DNA from: Serratia surfactantfaciens
Lineage (GTDB): Bacteria > Pseudomonadota > Gammaproteobacteria > Enterobacterales > Enterobacteriaceae
Length of the DNA stretch: 64,000 nucleotides
Reading direction: 5' to 3'
NCBI RefSeq assembly: GCF_001642805.2
Contig: NZ_CP016948.1
Span: 1,302,001-1,366,000 of the forward strand
The notes under the pieces: generated by a model
The model's database searches: none
Seen by the model: only the letters and a program-made list of their open reading frames with translations
Told to the model about the DNA's origin: nothing
Shown: positions 36,464 through 44,583 of the stretch, piece after piece
Layout of the letters: the number at the start of each line of letters is the position of its first letter
Numbering within the stretch: position 1 is the first letter of the stretch
Position numbers and translations under genes: made by a program

Positions 36464-36484
36464 TTTTAATGTTCGGAGAACGCA

Positions 36485-36910
36485 ATGACTGTGATGGCAT
36501 TACCGGATGCGCAGCAACTGCTGGCCATGCCGGATTCTGATTATATGAACTCGGTTCAACGGGCGTTTTTCCGTCAGCTGCTGCAGGATGAGCGGCAAAA
36601 GCTGCTGTTGCATATCGATGAGCTGAAGAGCGAGATCGACGGCGGCGAAGCGACGGGCGATGAGGCCGACAAGGCGGCGCGCGAAGAGGATCTGCGCTTG
36701 CTGTTCCGCCAGTTGGATCGCGAAAGCCGCCTGCTGCCGAAAATCGATGCGGCGCTGGCGCGTTTGCAGAACGGCGAATACGGCTACTGCCGCGAAACCG
36801 GCGAACCCATCGGGCTGGCGCGCCTGCTGCTGCGCCCGACGGCGGAACTGAGCATCGAGGCGAAAACCGCGCAGGAGATGCGCGAGCCGCATATGCGTAA
36901 AGGCGGGTAA
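36485..36910 (+). CDS. Zinc-independent DksA paralogue (DksA2-like)
   Basis: A 141-residue DksA/TraR-family RNA polymerase cofactor. The coiled coil keeps the functional tip DxxDxA (D59, D62, A64 in GDEADKAA). The globular end keeps the YGYC..TGEPIGLARL...RPTAELSIEAKT pattern of DksA, but only one of four zinc cysteines remains (C102; T105, S123 and A126 replace the others). This matches the zinc-independent DksA2 known in Pseudomonas, which substitutes for DksA when zinc is low. A Zur-like box just upstream supports that reading. It would act with ppGpp on rRNA and amino-acid promoters. Convergent, close to the LysR gene. Confidence 0.85.
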   Translation: MTVMALPDAQQLLAMPDSDYMNSVQRAFFRQLLQDERQKLLLHIDELKSEIDGGEATGDEADKAAREEDLRLLFRQLDRESRLLPKIDAALARLQNGEYGYCRETGEPIGLARLLLRPTAELSIEAKTAQEMREPHMRKGG

Positions 36911-36914
36911 GGCT

Positions 36915-37811
36915 TCAGCCGCCGAGCGTATCCGCCAAGAGATCGAGAAAGCGCCTGACACGGGGTTCCAGCAGGCGCTTATTCGGATAGAGCGCCACAA
37001 TCCTGACTTCTTCACCCTCCACGGCGCGCAGCACCTGCTGCAGACGACCGGTGGCCAAATCCTCCGCAATCATAAACTCCGGCAGATACGCGATGCCCAA
37101 CCCGGCCAAAGCGGCATCGTGCAGCGCTTCTCCGCTGTCCAGCCGCAGGCGGCCGCGAACTGGAGCCTTGACCCATTCGCCGCGCTCGTCACGCAACCGC
37201 CAGGGCTGCTTTTGGTTGCGGCTGCTGAACAGCAGAGCCTCGTGCCCGGCGAGCGACTCAACGGTATGCGGTTCGCCACGGGCGGCGAGGTAGGCGGGGG
37301 AGGCGCACAGCAGGGCGCGATACCTGGCGAGGGTTCTGGACACCAGCCGGGTATCCGGTGCCGTGACGCCGATCCGTACTGCCAAATCAAACCCTTCTTC
37401 CACGACATCCGCCAGGCGATCGGAAAAACTGATCTCCACCTGCACCTCAGGCCAGGCGACGAGAAATTTCGGCACCAGCGGCAACAGGATCCGTCTGCCG
37501 AAGGCGGAAGGGGCGGTCAACCGCAGCACTCCGCGTGCGGTGCCCTTGTCGCCGGCCACGCTGGCCTCGGCATCGTCGACCGAAGCGAGGATCTGTAGGC
37601 CACGTCGATAAAACTCTCGTCCCTCGTCGGTCAGGCCAAGCGAACGCGTGGTGCGATGCAACAGCCGCACGCTCAGCCGCTGCTCCAGACGCGCGATGGC
37701 CTTGCCCGCCGCCGAACGCGATAGCCCCATCGTCTGTCCGCCGGCGACAAAACTGCCGGCGTCGACGACGGCCATGAAAACCTGAATGTCATTGAGATTC
37801 GCCCGTAGCAT
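36915..37811 (-). CDS. LysR-family transcriptional regulator
   Basis: A 298-residue LysR regulator. The helix-turn-helix lies at about 4-62 (LNDIQVFMAVVDAGSFVAGGQTMGLSRSAAGKAIARLEQRLSVRLLHRTTR), and the substrate-binding domain from about 90 on (GVLRLTAPSAFGRRILLPLV...). ATG at 37811 with GGAGGG upstream gives the standard LysR length, so the 16-residue extension of the frame is left out. It is divergent from a RidA-family gene with a perfect palindrome between them, so that gene is the probable target. Confidence 0.92.
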   Translation of the reverse strand: MLRANLNDIQVFMAVVDAGSFVAGGQTMGLSRSAAGKAIARLEQRLSVRLLHRTTRSLGLTDEGREFYRRGLQILASVDDAEASVAGDKGTARGVLRLTAPSAFGRRILLPLVPKFLVAWPEVQVEISFSDRLADVVEEGFDLAVRIGVTAPDTRLVSRTLARYRALLCASPAYLAARGEPHTVESLAGHEALLFSSRNQKQPWRLRDERGEWVKAPVRGRLRLDSGEALHDAALAGLGIAYLPEFMIAEDLATGRLQQVLRAVEGEEVRIVALYPNKRLLEPRVRRFLDLLADTLGG

Positions 37812-37844
37812 GCTGCCCTCCGAGAACCGGTGAAAAGACAATAA

Positions 37845-37869
37845 ATTTAATATATTCAATATATTAAAT
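37845..37869. promoter_or_regulatory. 25-bp perfect palindrome in the LysR-RidA spacer
   Basis: Twelve-base arms (ATTTAATATATT / AATATATTAAAT) around a central C. Perfect symmetry in an otherwise GC-rich genome, placed between divergent genes, makes it the probable LysR operator or overlapping promoters. Confidence 0.6.
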
Positions 37870-37959
37870 GCATCGTTAACGTCGTTTTAGTGACGACATC
37901 CATTCGCCAATCAAACGATTATAGTCGTCATGGAAACGATAAACGGTTGGAGAAACAGC

Positions 37960-38355
37960 ATGAAAAATGGCATCACGCACTACCACCACGGGGTCATTTG
38001 GGAAGAGGAGAATGGCGTGTCCCAAGGCTATCGCGTCAAGGATACCCTCTACATCTCGGGGCAGTTTTCCCATGATATGCAGGGGGAGTTTGTCGGCGCG
38101 GGCGATATCGAACGGCAAACCCAACAGACGTTGGACAATCTGGATCGGGTATTGGCGGGATTCGGCGTCGAACGTTCGAACCTGGCGTATGTGGAGATCT
38201 ATCTGACCGATGTACAGGCGCATTTTGAACCCTGCGTTGCGTTGTTCAAGCGCTATGTCGGTGATCACCGGCCCGCCGGTTCGCTGATCGGCGTCACCGG
38301 GCTGGCTTCGCCCGAGCAATTGGTGGAGATCAGCGCGATCGCGCACCTGAACTGA
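37960..38355 (+). CDS. RidA-family protein
   Basis: A 131-residue RidA/YjgF-like protein (reactive intermediate deaminase family, cytosolic trimer). The DTLYISGQFSHDMQG start and the QTQQTLDNLDRVLAGFGVERSNLAYVEIYLTDV stretch match the family. The arginine expected near the C-terminal motif (usually RVAV/A...) is not evident, so deaminase activity is uncertain. ATG at 37960 is used because of GGAG at 8 bases; ATG at 37930 lacks one. The divergent LysR gene probably controls it. Confidence 0.8.
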   Translation: MKNGITHYHHGVIWEEENGVSQGYRVKDTLYISGQFSHDMQGEFVGAGDIERQTQQTLDNLDRVLAGFGVERSNLAYVEIYLTDVQAHFEPCVALFKRYVGDHRPAGSLIGVTGLASPEQLVEISAIAHLN

Positions 38356-39465
<1,110 letters not shown>

Positions 39466-39469
39466 CGCA

Positions 39470-39496
39470 AAAAACCCGCCGTTACGGCGGGTTTTT
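39470..39496. terminator. Bidirectional terminator between pip and holE
   Basis: AAAAAACCCGCCG / CGGCGGGTTTTTTT hairpin with A-run and T-run on either side; serves both convergent genes. Confidence 0.92.
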
Positions 39497-39727
39497 TTAT
39501 TTGGCCTTCGGCTCGTACGGCAGGCGCGAAAACCTGTGGGATTCCGCGCGGTAATGCGCCACGCGCTCGCGAAAATAATCGCGCAGCGCTTCCGGCTGCT
39601 CGCGCTCTACCACTTCCGGGATCACCGGCATGTTGTAGCGCTCTTTGTACGCCACGCCTGAGGCGGCGAGATCCACATTCACCCTGTCCATTTCCTCTTT
39701 GGGCAGCTCGGCCAGATTGTAACCCAC
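39497..39727 (-). CDS. holE: DNA polymerase III theta subunit HolE
   Basis: A 76-residue core subunit that stabilises the epsilon proofreading exonuclease. [32 protein letters not shown] is strongly conserved with E. coli HolE, as is the end [10 protein letters not shown]. Starts MGYNLAEL. Same place, next to yobA, as in E. coli. Confidence 0.95.
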   Translation of the reverse strand: MGYNLAELPKEEMDRVNVDLAASGVAYKERYNMPVIPEVVEREQPEALRDYFRERVAHYRAESHRFSRLPYEPKAK

Positions 39728-40071
39728 GCTATGCTCCTTACTTACTTTGCCGCATTGAATCTGCGCAGAAGGTAATCCACCCGGCGGCGCTTGGCAAGCC
39801 CATTACGCCGTTGCCGGGAGCGATATTTATCCAGCAGTAATGCAATCTATTTATTCTTTTAAATAAGAATGATTCGCTTTTTGATTAAACTAAAAGATGA
39901 AAATAATTATCATGTTAATTCTCAATGTGGCGATGATATTATAATTTGTTGATATATATGATTTTTATAATTAATGTGATTTGAGTGTAAATAAGGTGTT
40001 TTTATTTTTACGGCAGCAGGGCATAATGCGCGGAAATTAAATTCATGACCTGCAAAATAAAAGGAATCATT
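39728..40071. other. ftnA promoter region
   Basis: About 340 bases, AT-rich towards ftnA. It holds a strong Fur box (39898-39912), a second Fur-like stretch near 39861-39876, and long AT tracts suited to H-NS binding. No reading frame. Confidence 0.6.
39898..39912. promoter_or_regulatory. Fur box upstream of ftnA
   Basis: TGAAAATAATTATCA, a single mismatch from the 7-1-7 Fur consensus TGATAATnATTATCA, about 160 bp before ftnA. In E. coli Fur-Fe2+ activates ftnA by displacing H-NS from an upstream AT-rich region; the same arrangement is visible here. Confidence 0.75.
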
Positions 40072-40590
40072 ATGCTGACGCAAGAAATGACTCAAAAGCT
40101 GAATGAGCAACTGAATCTGGAGTTCTACTCCGCCAACCTGTACCTGCAGATGAGCGCATGGTGCAGCGATAAAGGCTTTGAAGGCGCCGCCGCATTTCTT
40201 AAAGAGCACTCTCAGGAAGAGATGCAGCATATGCAACGTCTGTTCGACTACCTGAGCGATACCGGCTCTCTGCCGCTGCTGGGCACCATCGCCGCGCCGC
40301 CGGTGGAATTCGAATCGCTGGCGGATGTGTTCGAGCAGACCTACGAACACGAGAAGCTGATCACTCGTCAGATCAACGAGCTGGCGCACGCGGCAATGTC
40401 CTCTCATGATTACTCCACCTTCAACTTCCTGCAGTGGTACGTGGCGGAGCAGCACGAAGAAGAGAAGCTGTTCAAATCCGTACTGGATAAGCTGGCGCTG
40501 GTGGGCACCAGCGGCAAAGGTCTGTTCTTCATCGACAAAGATCTGAAGAAGATGGGCGCGATGGGCCAGGGCGGTAACGGCCAGGCTTGA
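40072..40590 (+). CDS. ftnA: Non-haem ferritin FtnA
   Basis: A 172-residue iron-storage subunit forming a 24-mer. Ferroxidase residues: Glu of [11 protein letters not shown] (about 17), Glu/His of EEMQHMQRL (about 50-53) and the later EQHEEEKLF (about 126-130). The ATG at 40072 with AAGGAATC upstream is chosen over the longer frame (which starts MTCKIKG). Upstream Fur box suggests iron-dependent activation. A terminator follows. Confidence 0.95.
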   Translation: MLTQEMTQKLNEQLNLEFYSANLYLQMSAWCSDKGFEGAAAFLKEHSQEEMQHMQRLFDYLSDTGSLPLLGTIAAPPVEFESLADVFEQTYEHEKLITRQINELAHAAMSSHDYSTFNFLQWYVAEQHEEEKLFKSVLDKLALVGTSGKGLFFIDKDLKKMGAMGQGGNGQA

Positions 40591-40606
40591 TCCCCGGAAT
40601 AACGTC

Positions 40607-40646
40607 GAAAAACCGCGCGCGGGCGAGCCTGACGCGCGGTTTTTTT
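40607..40646 (+). terminator. Rho-independent terminator of ftnA
   Basis: ACCGCGCG / CGCGCGGT stem followed by eight T (40637-40644), about 20 bases past the stop. Confidence 0.85.
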
Positions 40647-40913
40647 TACCCTGCGTTTATCGCGGTTATGCGGCGATACGTGCTGCCGGATCGCAAAATG
40701 CCAGTGATGCGCTCGACTTGCCGCGGTGTGGTCGTTATCATTTACCGCGATACGCTACAGGGATGGTAGAGTCAAAACAGCGGGTTAGCCGATACAACCC
40801 GTTTTCTGTTTACCCGTGGCGCAATCATTTGCGGTGGGTTGGGGCCGCTGATACATCGCCTTGGCTGTGGCCTTAACCCTTATGACCCTCTTTTACTGTT
40901 AAGGGATACCACT

Positions 40914-41297
40914 GTGATCGGTAAAATTCGTTCCTCCTGTCGCCTGCTTTCCACCATTTTCGTCCTGTTCGTTGGCCTGTCTTCACAGCAAGCGCTGGCG
41001 CACGCCCACCTGAAAGTGGAAACGCCGAAGGCCGACGCCAGCGTCAGCCCGGCACCGAAGGCGCTGACCCTCAGCTTCTCCGAAGGCATCGAGCCGAACT
41101 TCAGCGGCGTGAAAATCACCGGCCCGGACAACGCCGTGGTGAAAACCGGCAAGCTGCAGCTCGATCCGAACAACAACACCCAGGTCAACGTGCCGATTGA
41201 AGGCGAGCTGAGCGCGGGCAAATACAACGTCGGCTGGCATGTGGTGTCGGTCGACGGGCATAAAACCAAAGGCCAGTACAGCTTCACCGTAAACTGA
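40914..41297 (+). CDS. yobA: YobA, CopC-domain periplasmic protein
   Basis: A 127-residue exported CopC-like copper-binding protein. The signal peptide ends ...QQALAHAHLKVE; HAHLKVETPKADASV gives the N-terminal His of the CopC copper site, and DGHKTKGQY near the end the other His. Start is GTG at 40914 with AAGGGA upstream. It overlaps in function with the downstream yebZ (CopD-like); both are cotranscribed with yebY. Confidence 0.9.
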   Translation: MIGKIRSSCRLLSTIFVLFVGLSSQQALAHAHLKVETPKADASVSPAPKALTLSFSEGIEPNFSGVKITGPDNAVVKTGKLQLDPNNNTQVNVPIEGELSAGKYNVGWHVVSVDGHKTKGQYSFTVN

Positions 41298-41299
41298 CC

Positions 41300-42181
41300 G
41301 TGAGTCTGGCGACCCTGTTCGTTCTGTGTCGCTTGGTGCACTTTGCGGCGGTGATGCTGATGTTCGGCATCAGTCTGTTCACCGCCTTATTGTCACCGCA
41401 GCGCCTCTCCCCGATCCTCTCCCGCGATGTGCGTCCGCTGCTGCTTGCCGGCACCTGGGTAGCCGGGCTTTCCGCCGTGGCGCTGCTGGCCATCCAGGCC
41501 GGGCAGATGGGCGACGGTTGGGAAGACGCCTGGCGGCTGGAGGTCTGGTGGGCGGTACTCGGCACCACCTTCGGCGAAGTGTGGCGTTGGCATCTGGGCC
41601 TGTCGCTGCTGGCGATCCTGAGCCTGCTGCTGCCGGAACGGCCGCGTGCGCAGGCGTTGGCGCTGTGTTCGGCGCTGCTGCTGGTGAGCCTGGCGTTCAT
41701 CGGCCATGCGGCGATGCACGAAGGCGCGCTGGGCGTGTTGCACCGCGCCAACCATGCAGTACACCTGCTGGCCGCCGGCTACTGGTTCGGTTGCCTGGCG
41801 CCGCTGTTGGTGTGCCTGCGCTACCTGCAGCCGCCGCAGTGGCGCAGCGACGCCATCACCACGCTGATCCGTTTCTCGCGCTGGGGGCACCTGGCGGTGG
41901 CGGCGGTGATCGTCACCGGCATCGTCAACAGCCTGATTATTCTCGGCGGCTGGCCGCTTAATCTCGGCTCCCCTTATCAGCGCCTGCTGCTGATCAAAAC
42001 CGCGCTGGTGGCGCTGATGGTGATGGTGGCATTGGCCAATCGCTACGCCATCGTGCCGGCGATGAGCCGTGTACCGGCGCTGGCGCAGCGCGGCGTGGTG
42101 CTGGCCTGCTGGATCGAAGTGGGGCTGGGAATGACGGTGCTGCTGCTGGTCAGTTTATTTGCAACCTATGCGCCGGTATGA
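41300..42181 (+). CDS. yebZ: YebZ, CopD-family inner-membrane protein
   Basis: A 293-residue multi-pass membrane protein of the CopD family, about 8 helices. Conserved His/Trp-rich segments include LCRLVHFAAVMLMFG, WRWHLGLSL, FIGHAAMHEGALGVLHRANHAVHLLAAGYWFG. It starts at a GTG two bases after the yobA stop, so it is translationally coupled. With YobA it probably moves copper between periplasm and cytoplasm or into the membrane; direction not settled. Confidence 0.9.
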   Translation: MSLATLFVLCRLVHFAAVMLMFGISLFTALLSPQRLSPILSRDVRPLLLAGTWVAGLSAVALLAIQAGQMGDGWEDAWRLEVWWAVLGTTFGEVWRWHLGLSLLAILSLLLPERPRAQALALCSALLLVSLAFIGHAAMHEGALGVLHRANHAVHLLAAGYWFGCLAPLLVCLRYLQPPQWRSDAITTLIRFSRWGHLAVAAVIVTGIVNSLIILGGWPLNLGSPYQRLLLIKTALVALMVMVALANRYAIVPAMSRVPALAQRGVVLACWIEVGLGMTVLLLVSLFATYAPV

Positions 42182-42250
42182 CATTTCAGCTTGCCGCAGG
42201 CCGGCAAGCTGCGGGAAAATCGACGCGAATAGCAACCTTAAGGCCATCAC

Positions 42251-42592
42251 ATGAAATCGGTATTACTCGGCATTACGCTGCTGGCAACCGCGACCGGCGC
42301 GCTGGCGGCAGACAAACTGGTTAACATCACCAAACTGGAGTACGGCAAACAGTGGGCGTTCACCAAGGAAGAGGTGACGCTGCAGTGCCGCAGCGGCGGC
42401 GCGCTGTTCGTGCTGAATAACAGCACCCTGATGCAATACCCGCTCAACGACGCGGCGGAGCAACAGGTGAAGAAGGGCCATCAGCGTGCGCAGCCGCTGG
42501 AGGTGATCCTGCTGGACGACCCTGCCGAACCGGGGAAAAAAATGAGCATGGCGCCGTTCATCGAGCGCGCCGAGAAGCTGTGCGCTGACTAA
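42251..42592 (+). CDS. yebY: YebY, small periplasmic protein (DUF2511)
   Basis: A 113-residue exported protein. Signal peptide about 1-20 (...TATGALAAD). The mature part has two cysteines (LQCRSGG, KLCAD) that could pair. Third gene of yobA-yebZ-yebY as in E. coli, which supports a copper link. The gene is directly followed by sdsR, also as in E. coli. Confidence 0.9.
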   Translation: MKSVLLGITLLATATGALAADKLVNITKLEYGKQWAFTKEEVTLQCRSGGALFVLNNSTLMQYPLNDAAEQQVKKGHQRAQPLEVILLDDPAEPGKKMSMAPFIERAEKLCAD

Positions 42593-42710
42593 CCGCTTGT
42601 TTGCCAACGTCTTGTCCAAGGTGCGCGGATTGATGCGCATTTGCCGCATAGTTATTTCGTCACGAAACTATCACGCGGCCGCCGGGCGGCTGGCAAAACT
42701 GGCGCGGTAG

Positions 42711-42721
42711 GCTACTCTTAA
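42711..42721 (+). promoter_or_regulatory. Sigma-S type -10 element of sdsR
   Basis: GCTACTCTTAA fits the extended sigma-S -10 consensus KCTAYACTTAA with one mismatch, and lies about 7 bases before the sdsR start. SdsR is strictly sigma-S dependent in enterobacteria. Confidence 0.7.
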
Positions 42722-42727
42722 AGTGCA

Positions 42728-42830
42728 CGGCTGAACAAGCCCTGCATTAAATGCCAACTTTTAGCGCACGGCTCTCTCCCAAGAGCCATTTCCCTAGACC
42801 GAATATAGGAATCGTATTCGGTCTTTTTTT
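42728..42830 (+). ncRNA. sdsR: SdsR (RyeB) small RNA
   Basis: About 103 bases nearly identical to E. coli SdsR: the CTGCATTAAATGCCAAC block, the TTTTAGCGCACGGCTCTC conserved seed, the CCAAGAGCCATTTCCCTA stretch, and a terminator hairpin CCGAATA...TATTCGG with seven T. Hfq-dependent, stationary-phase sRNA that represses ompD, mutS and others in Salmonella. Placed next to yebY as in E. coli. An antisense RyeA partner may exist on the other strand but cannot be shown. Confidence 0.92.
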
Positions 42831-43083
42831 GTGTGCTTGATTTATAAGTAAATCCCACTTAATACGCCAGCAACAATTCCCATTCCTCTTTTCGAATCAC
42901 AGCTCACTAACCCGACCTCCATCCCCATCCTCCACCCGCACATATCGCTAATTCAGCCGCACCAAAAGTCATTACGTCATCTAAGGCGCTGATAAGCTCC
43001 GTTCATTGTTCCCATCGCCGGTTAAGCGAGGATGATATTGTGATTAATATCAATATGTTAATTCTTATAAAAGGAAGACTGCG

Positions 43084-43488
43084 TTGAACGACCGGTTGAG
43101 CCAGTTGAAGAGAACGCTACCCGGCTATCTCGAGGCGTGGCGTGAGGCGGCTTTACCACCTGACTGGGGGCAGGTGGCTAATCCTGAAGTGGTTGCCGAG
43201 CTGTTGGCTGAGTGGGAGGCGCTCAGCGAATGGGCGTCTCGGTTCGAAACAACCACTGAAACTCCCTCCGAGCCGGCCGCGTTTTGGCAGGAGCGTGCCG
43301 AGCTGATGGCGCAGCGCAATCGCGAACTCAGTGCCCAACTGGCGACGCCAGTCCGTTTGCCCGGCGTGCGGGTGGCCTTTTTTGGCTATGTGAAAACGGC
43401 GGTGATGGACGCCATGCAGGTGAAAGCGGCGATTCGTGATGCCGGTTTTATCATTGTGGGCGACGACCAAAGTGGGAATACGGCTTAA
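43084..43488 (+). CDS. Unrecognised 134-residue protein
   Basis: Not recognised. The first two thirds are helical and charged (LSQLKRTLPGYLEAWREAALPPDWG...). The C-terminal part (VRVAFFGYVKTAVMDAMQVKAAIRDAGFIIVGDDQSG) alternates strand and helix, suggesting a small alpha/beta domain. Start is TTG with AAGGAAG at good distance. Ends four bases into the convergent membrane-protein gene. Soluble, no signal peptide. Nothing adjacent indicates its role. Confidence 0.65.
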   Translation: MNDRLSQLKRTLPGYLEAWREAALPPDWGQVANPEVVAELLAEWEALSEWASRFETTTETPSEPAAFWQERAELMAQRNRELSAQLATPVRLPGVRVAFFGYVKTAVMDAMQVKAAIRDAGFIIVGDDQSGNTA

Positions 43489-43703
43489 CGCGGCTTCTTC
43501 TCAAATTTCTCGGCAAAAAAGAACCGCAGCAATTTATTTGTCCACAGCAGGATGGCGCCGACCACCACCAGCGAGACGACGAAATGCGACAGGTTTTTAG
43601 GCGCGGCGTAGCCGTGGGTAAAAGAGACCCCGGCGCCGCTGAGCAGCAGGGTGGCGATCCAAAAGCCGAGTAGCAGGCACAAGGTACGGAACAGTTTAAA
43701 CAT
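43485..43703 (-). CDS. Small two-helix membrane protein
   Basis: A 72-residue protein with two predicted membrane helices (about 5-26 and 38-60), an outside loop (SFTHGYAAPKNLSH) and a basic tail (FFAEKFEKKPR). The ATG at 43703 is chosen because the first helix follows at once; the longer frame adds unrelated residues. It lies 73 bases downstream of the GG-leader peptide on the same strand. Size and topology resemble immunity proteins of class II microcins, but this is inference; no homology is claimed. Confidence 0.6.
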   Translation of the reverse strand: MFKLFRTLCLLLGFWIATLLLSGAGVSFTHGYAAPKNLSHFVVSLVVVGAILLWTNKLLRFFFAEKFEKKPR

Positions 43704-43776
43704 TGTTATCACCGAAATGCTGAAAGCGCCGACTGAACGGAAAGACACAGCCGGGGCTTTGATTAATTAAAACCGC

Positions 43777-43902
43777 TTAGCGAGAGCAGGTGTTGCCATC
43801 TTTGTTGCTATTGTTATTGACGCGTCCATTGCTGCTGCGATTGTCGGCAAAGTTGCCGCCGCCGGCGATCAGGTGAAAATATTTAGCCTCGATCTCTTGC
43901 AT
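43777..43902 (-). CDS. Double-glycine-leader micropeptide (41 residues)
   Basis: A 41-codon frame on the minus strand. The leader MQEIEAKYFHLIAGG has hydrophobic residues at -12 (Ile), -7 (Phe) and -4 (Ile) and Gly-Gly at -2/-1, the pattern cleaved by C39-peptidase ABC exporters. The mature part would be 26 residues, starting GNFADNRSS, very rich in Asn, Ser and Gly, with one Cys near the end (GNTCSR). A GAGGG ribosome site lies six bases before the ATG. It is followed on the same strand by a two-helix membrane protein. No C39 exporter is in the window. Family unknown; a bacteriocin-like or signalling peptide is inferred. Confidence 0.6.
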   Translation of the reverse strand: MQEIEAKYFHLIAGGGNFADNRSSNGRVNNNSNKDGNTCSR

Positions 43903-44193
43903 AAGATACCCTCTTTATCGATATGGTTAAATAGCGTAAAGCTTGCGCAAGCCAGCTGTTTCTAACAGAAAAAACAATGGGAGTAATTACCGGTTCGGAT
44001 AAGAACAGGGAATTTATTTTCAGGTATTTACTAGGCTTATGAGAGTGATGGTGAATGATAGTCTCGACGAGGGGGAGCGCGAGCCACCCCAGATCCTTGC
44101 AACGAATGGCCTATCTGCGGCGCGCAGCAAGGTTCAATTCACCCGGCCAATTTGTTAGGATCGCGCAACCTAGATGACTAATGGTGCAGTACA

Positions 44194-44544
44194 TTGAAAA
44201 TTAAAGCGTTGTTATTTGTTGCGTTGGCCGCGCTGGCCGGCTGCAGCCAGGAGGGAACCTCGATGAATCAGCCCGTAAACGAAAAAGGCGGCCAAACGGA
44301 AGTGTTGCTGGTGAACAGCGCGCTGGTCGATTGCGTGGGCGTCGCCCCGATGAAGTGCATGCAGGTGCGCCGTTCCGCGCAGCAGCCGTGGGAGCTGTTC
44401 TATACCGGCATCGAAGGCTTCACCTTCGAACCGGGTTATCAGTATCGGCTGAAAGTGCGCGTCACTCCGGTGGAGAACGTGCCGGCGGATGCCTCATCGC
44501 TGCGTTATACGCTGATTGAGCAGTTGGAAAAGAACAAGGCGTAA
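44194..44544 (+). CDS. DUF4377 lipoprotein
   Basis: A 116-residue lipoprotein: signal and lipobox LAALAGC (Cys about 17), then a DUF4377-type domain with LVDCVGVAPMKCMQVRRSAQQPWELFYTGIEGFTFEPGYQYRLKV. The Cys pair and 'PW..FY..I.GF..EPGY.Y.L.V' pattern are the family signature. Start is TTG at 44194; no ATG fits in frame. Function unknown. A palindrome (CAGGCCGG/CCGGCCTG, about 44551-44577) separates it from the convergent kinase-like gene. Confidence 0.8.
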   Translation: MKIKALLFVALAALAGCSQEGTSMNQPVNEKGGQTEVLLVNSALVDCVGVAPMKCMQVRRSAQQPWELFYTGIEGFTFEPGYQYRLKVRVTPVENVPADASSLRYTLIEQLEKNKA

Positions 44545-44583
44545 TGATTATCAGGCCGGGTGAAGTGCGTCCGGCCTGCTGTT

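Noticed and set aside
44048..44160. 36-codon plus-strand frame starting MVNDSLDEGE
   Set aside because: Only a weak ribosome site, no signal or motif, and it may be chance; left out for lack of support.
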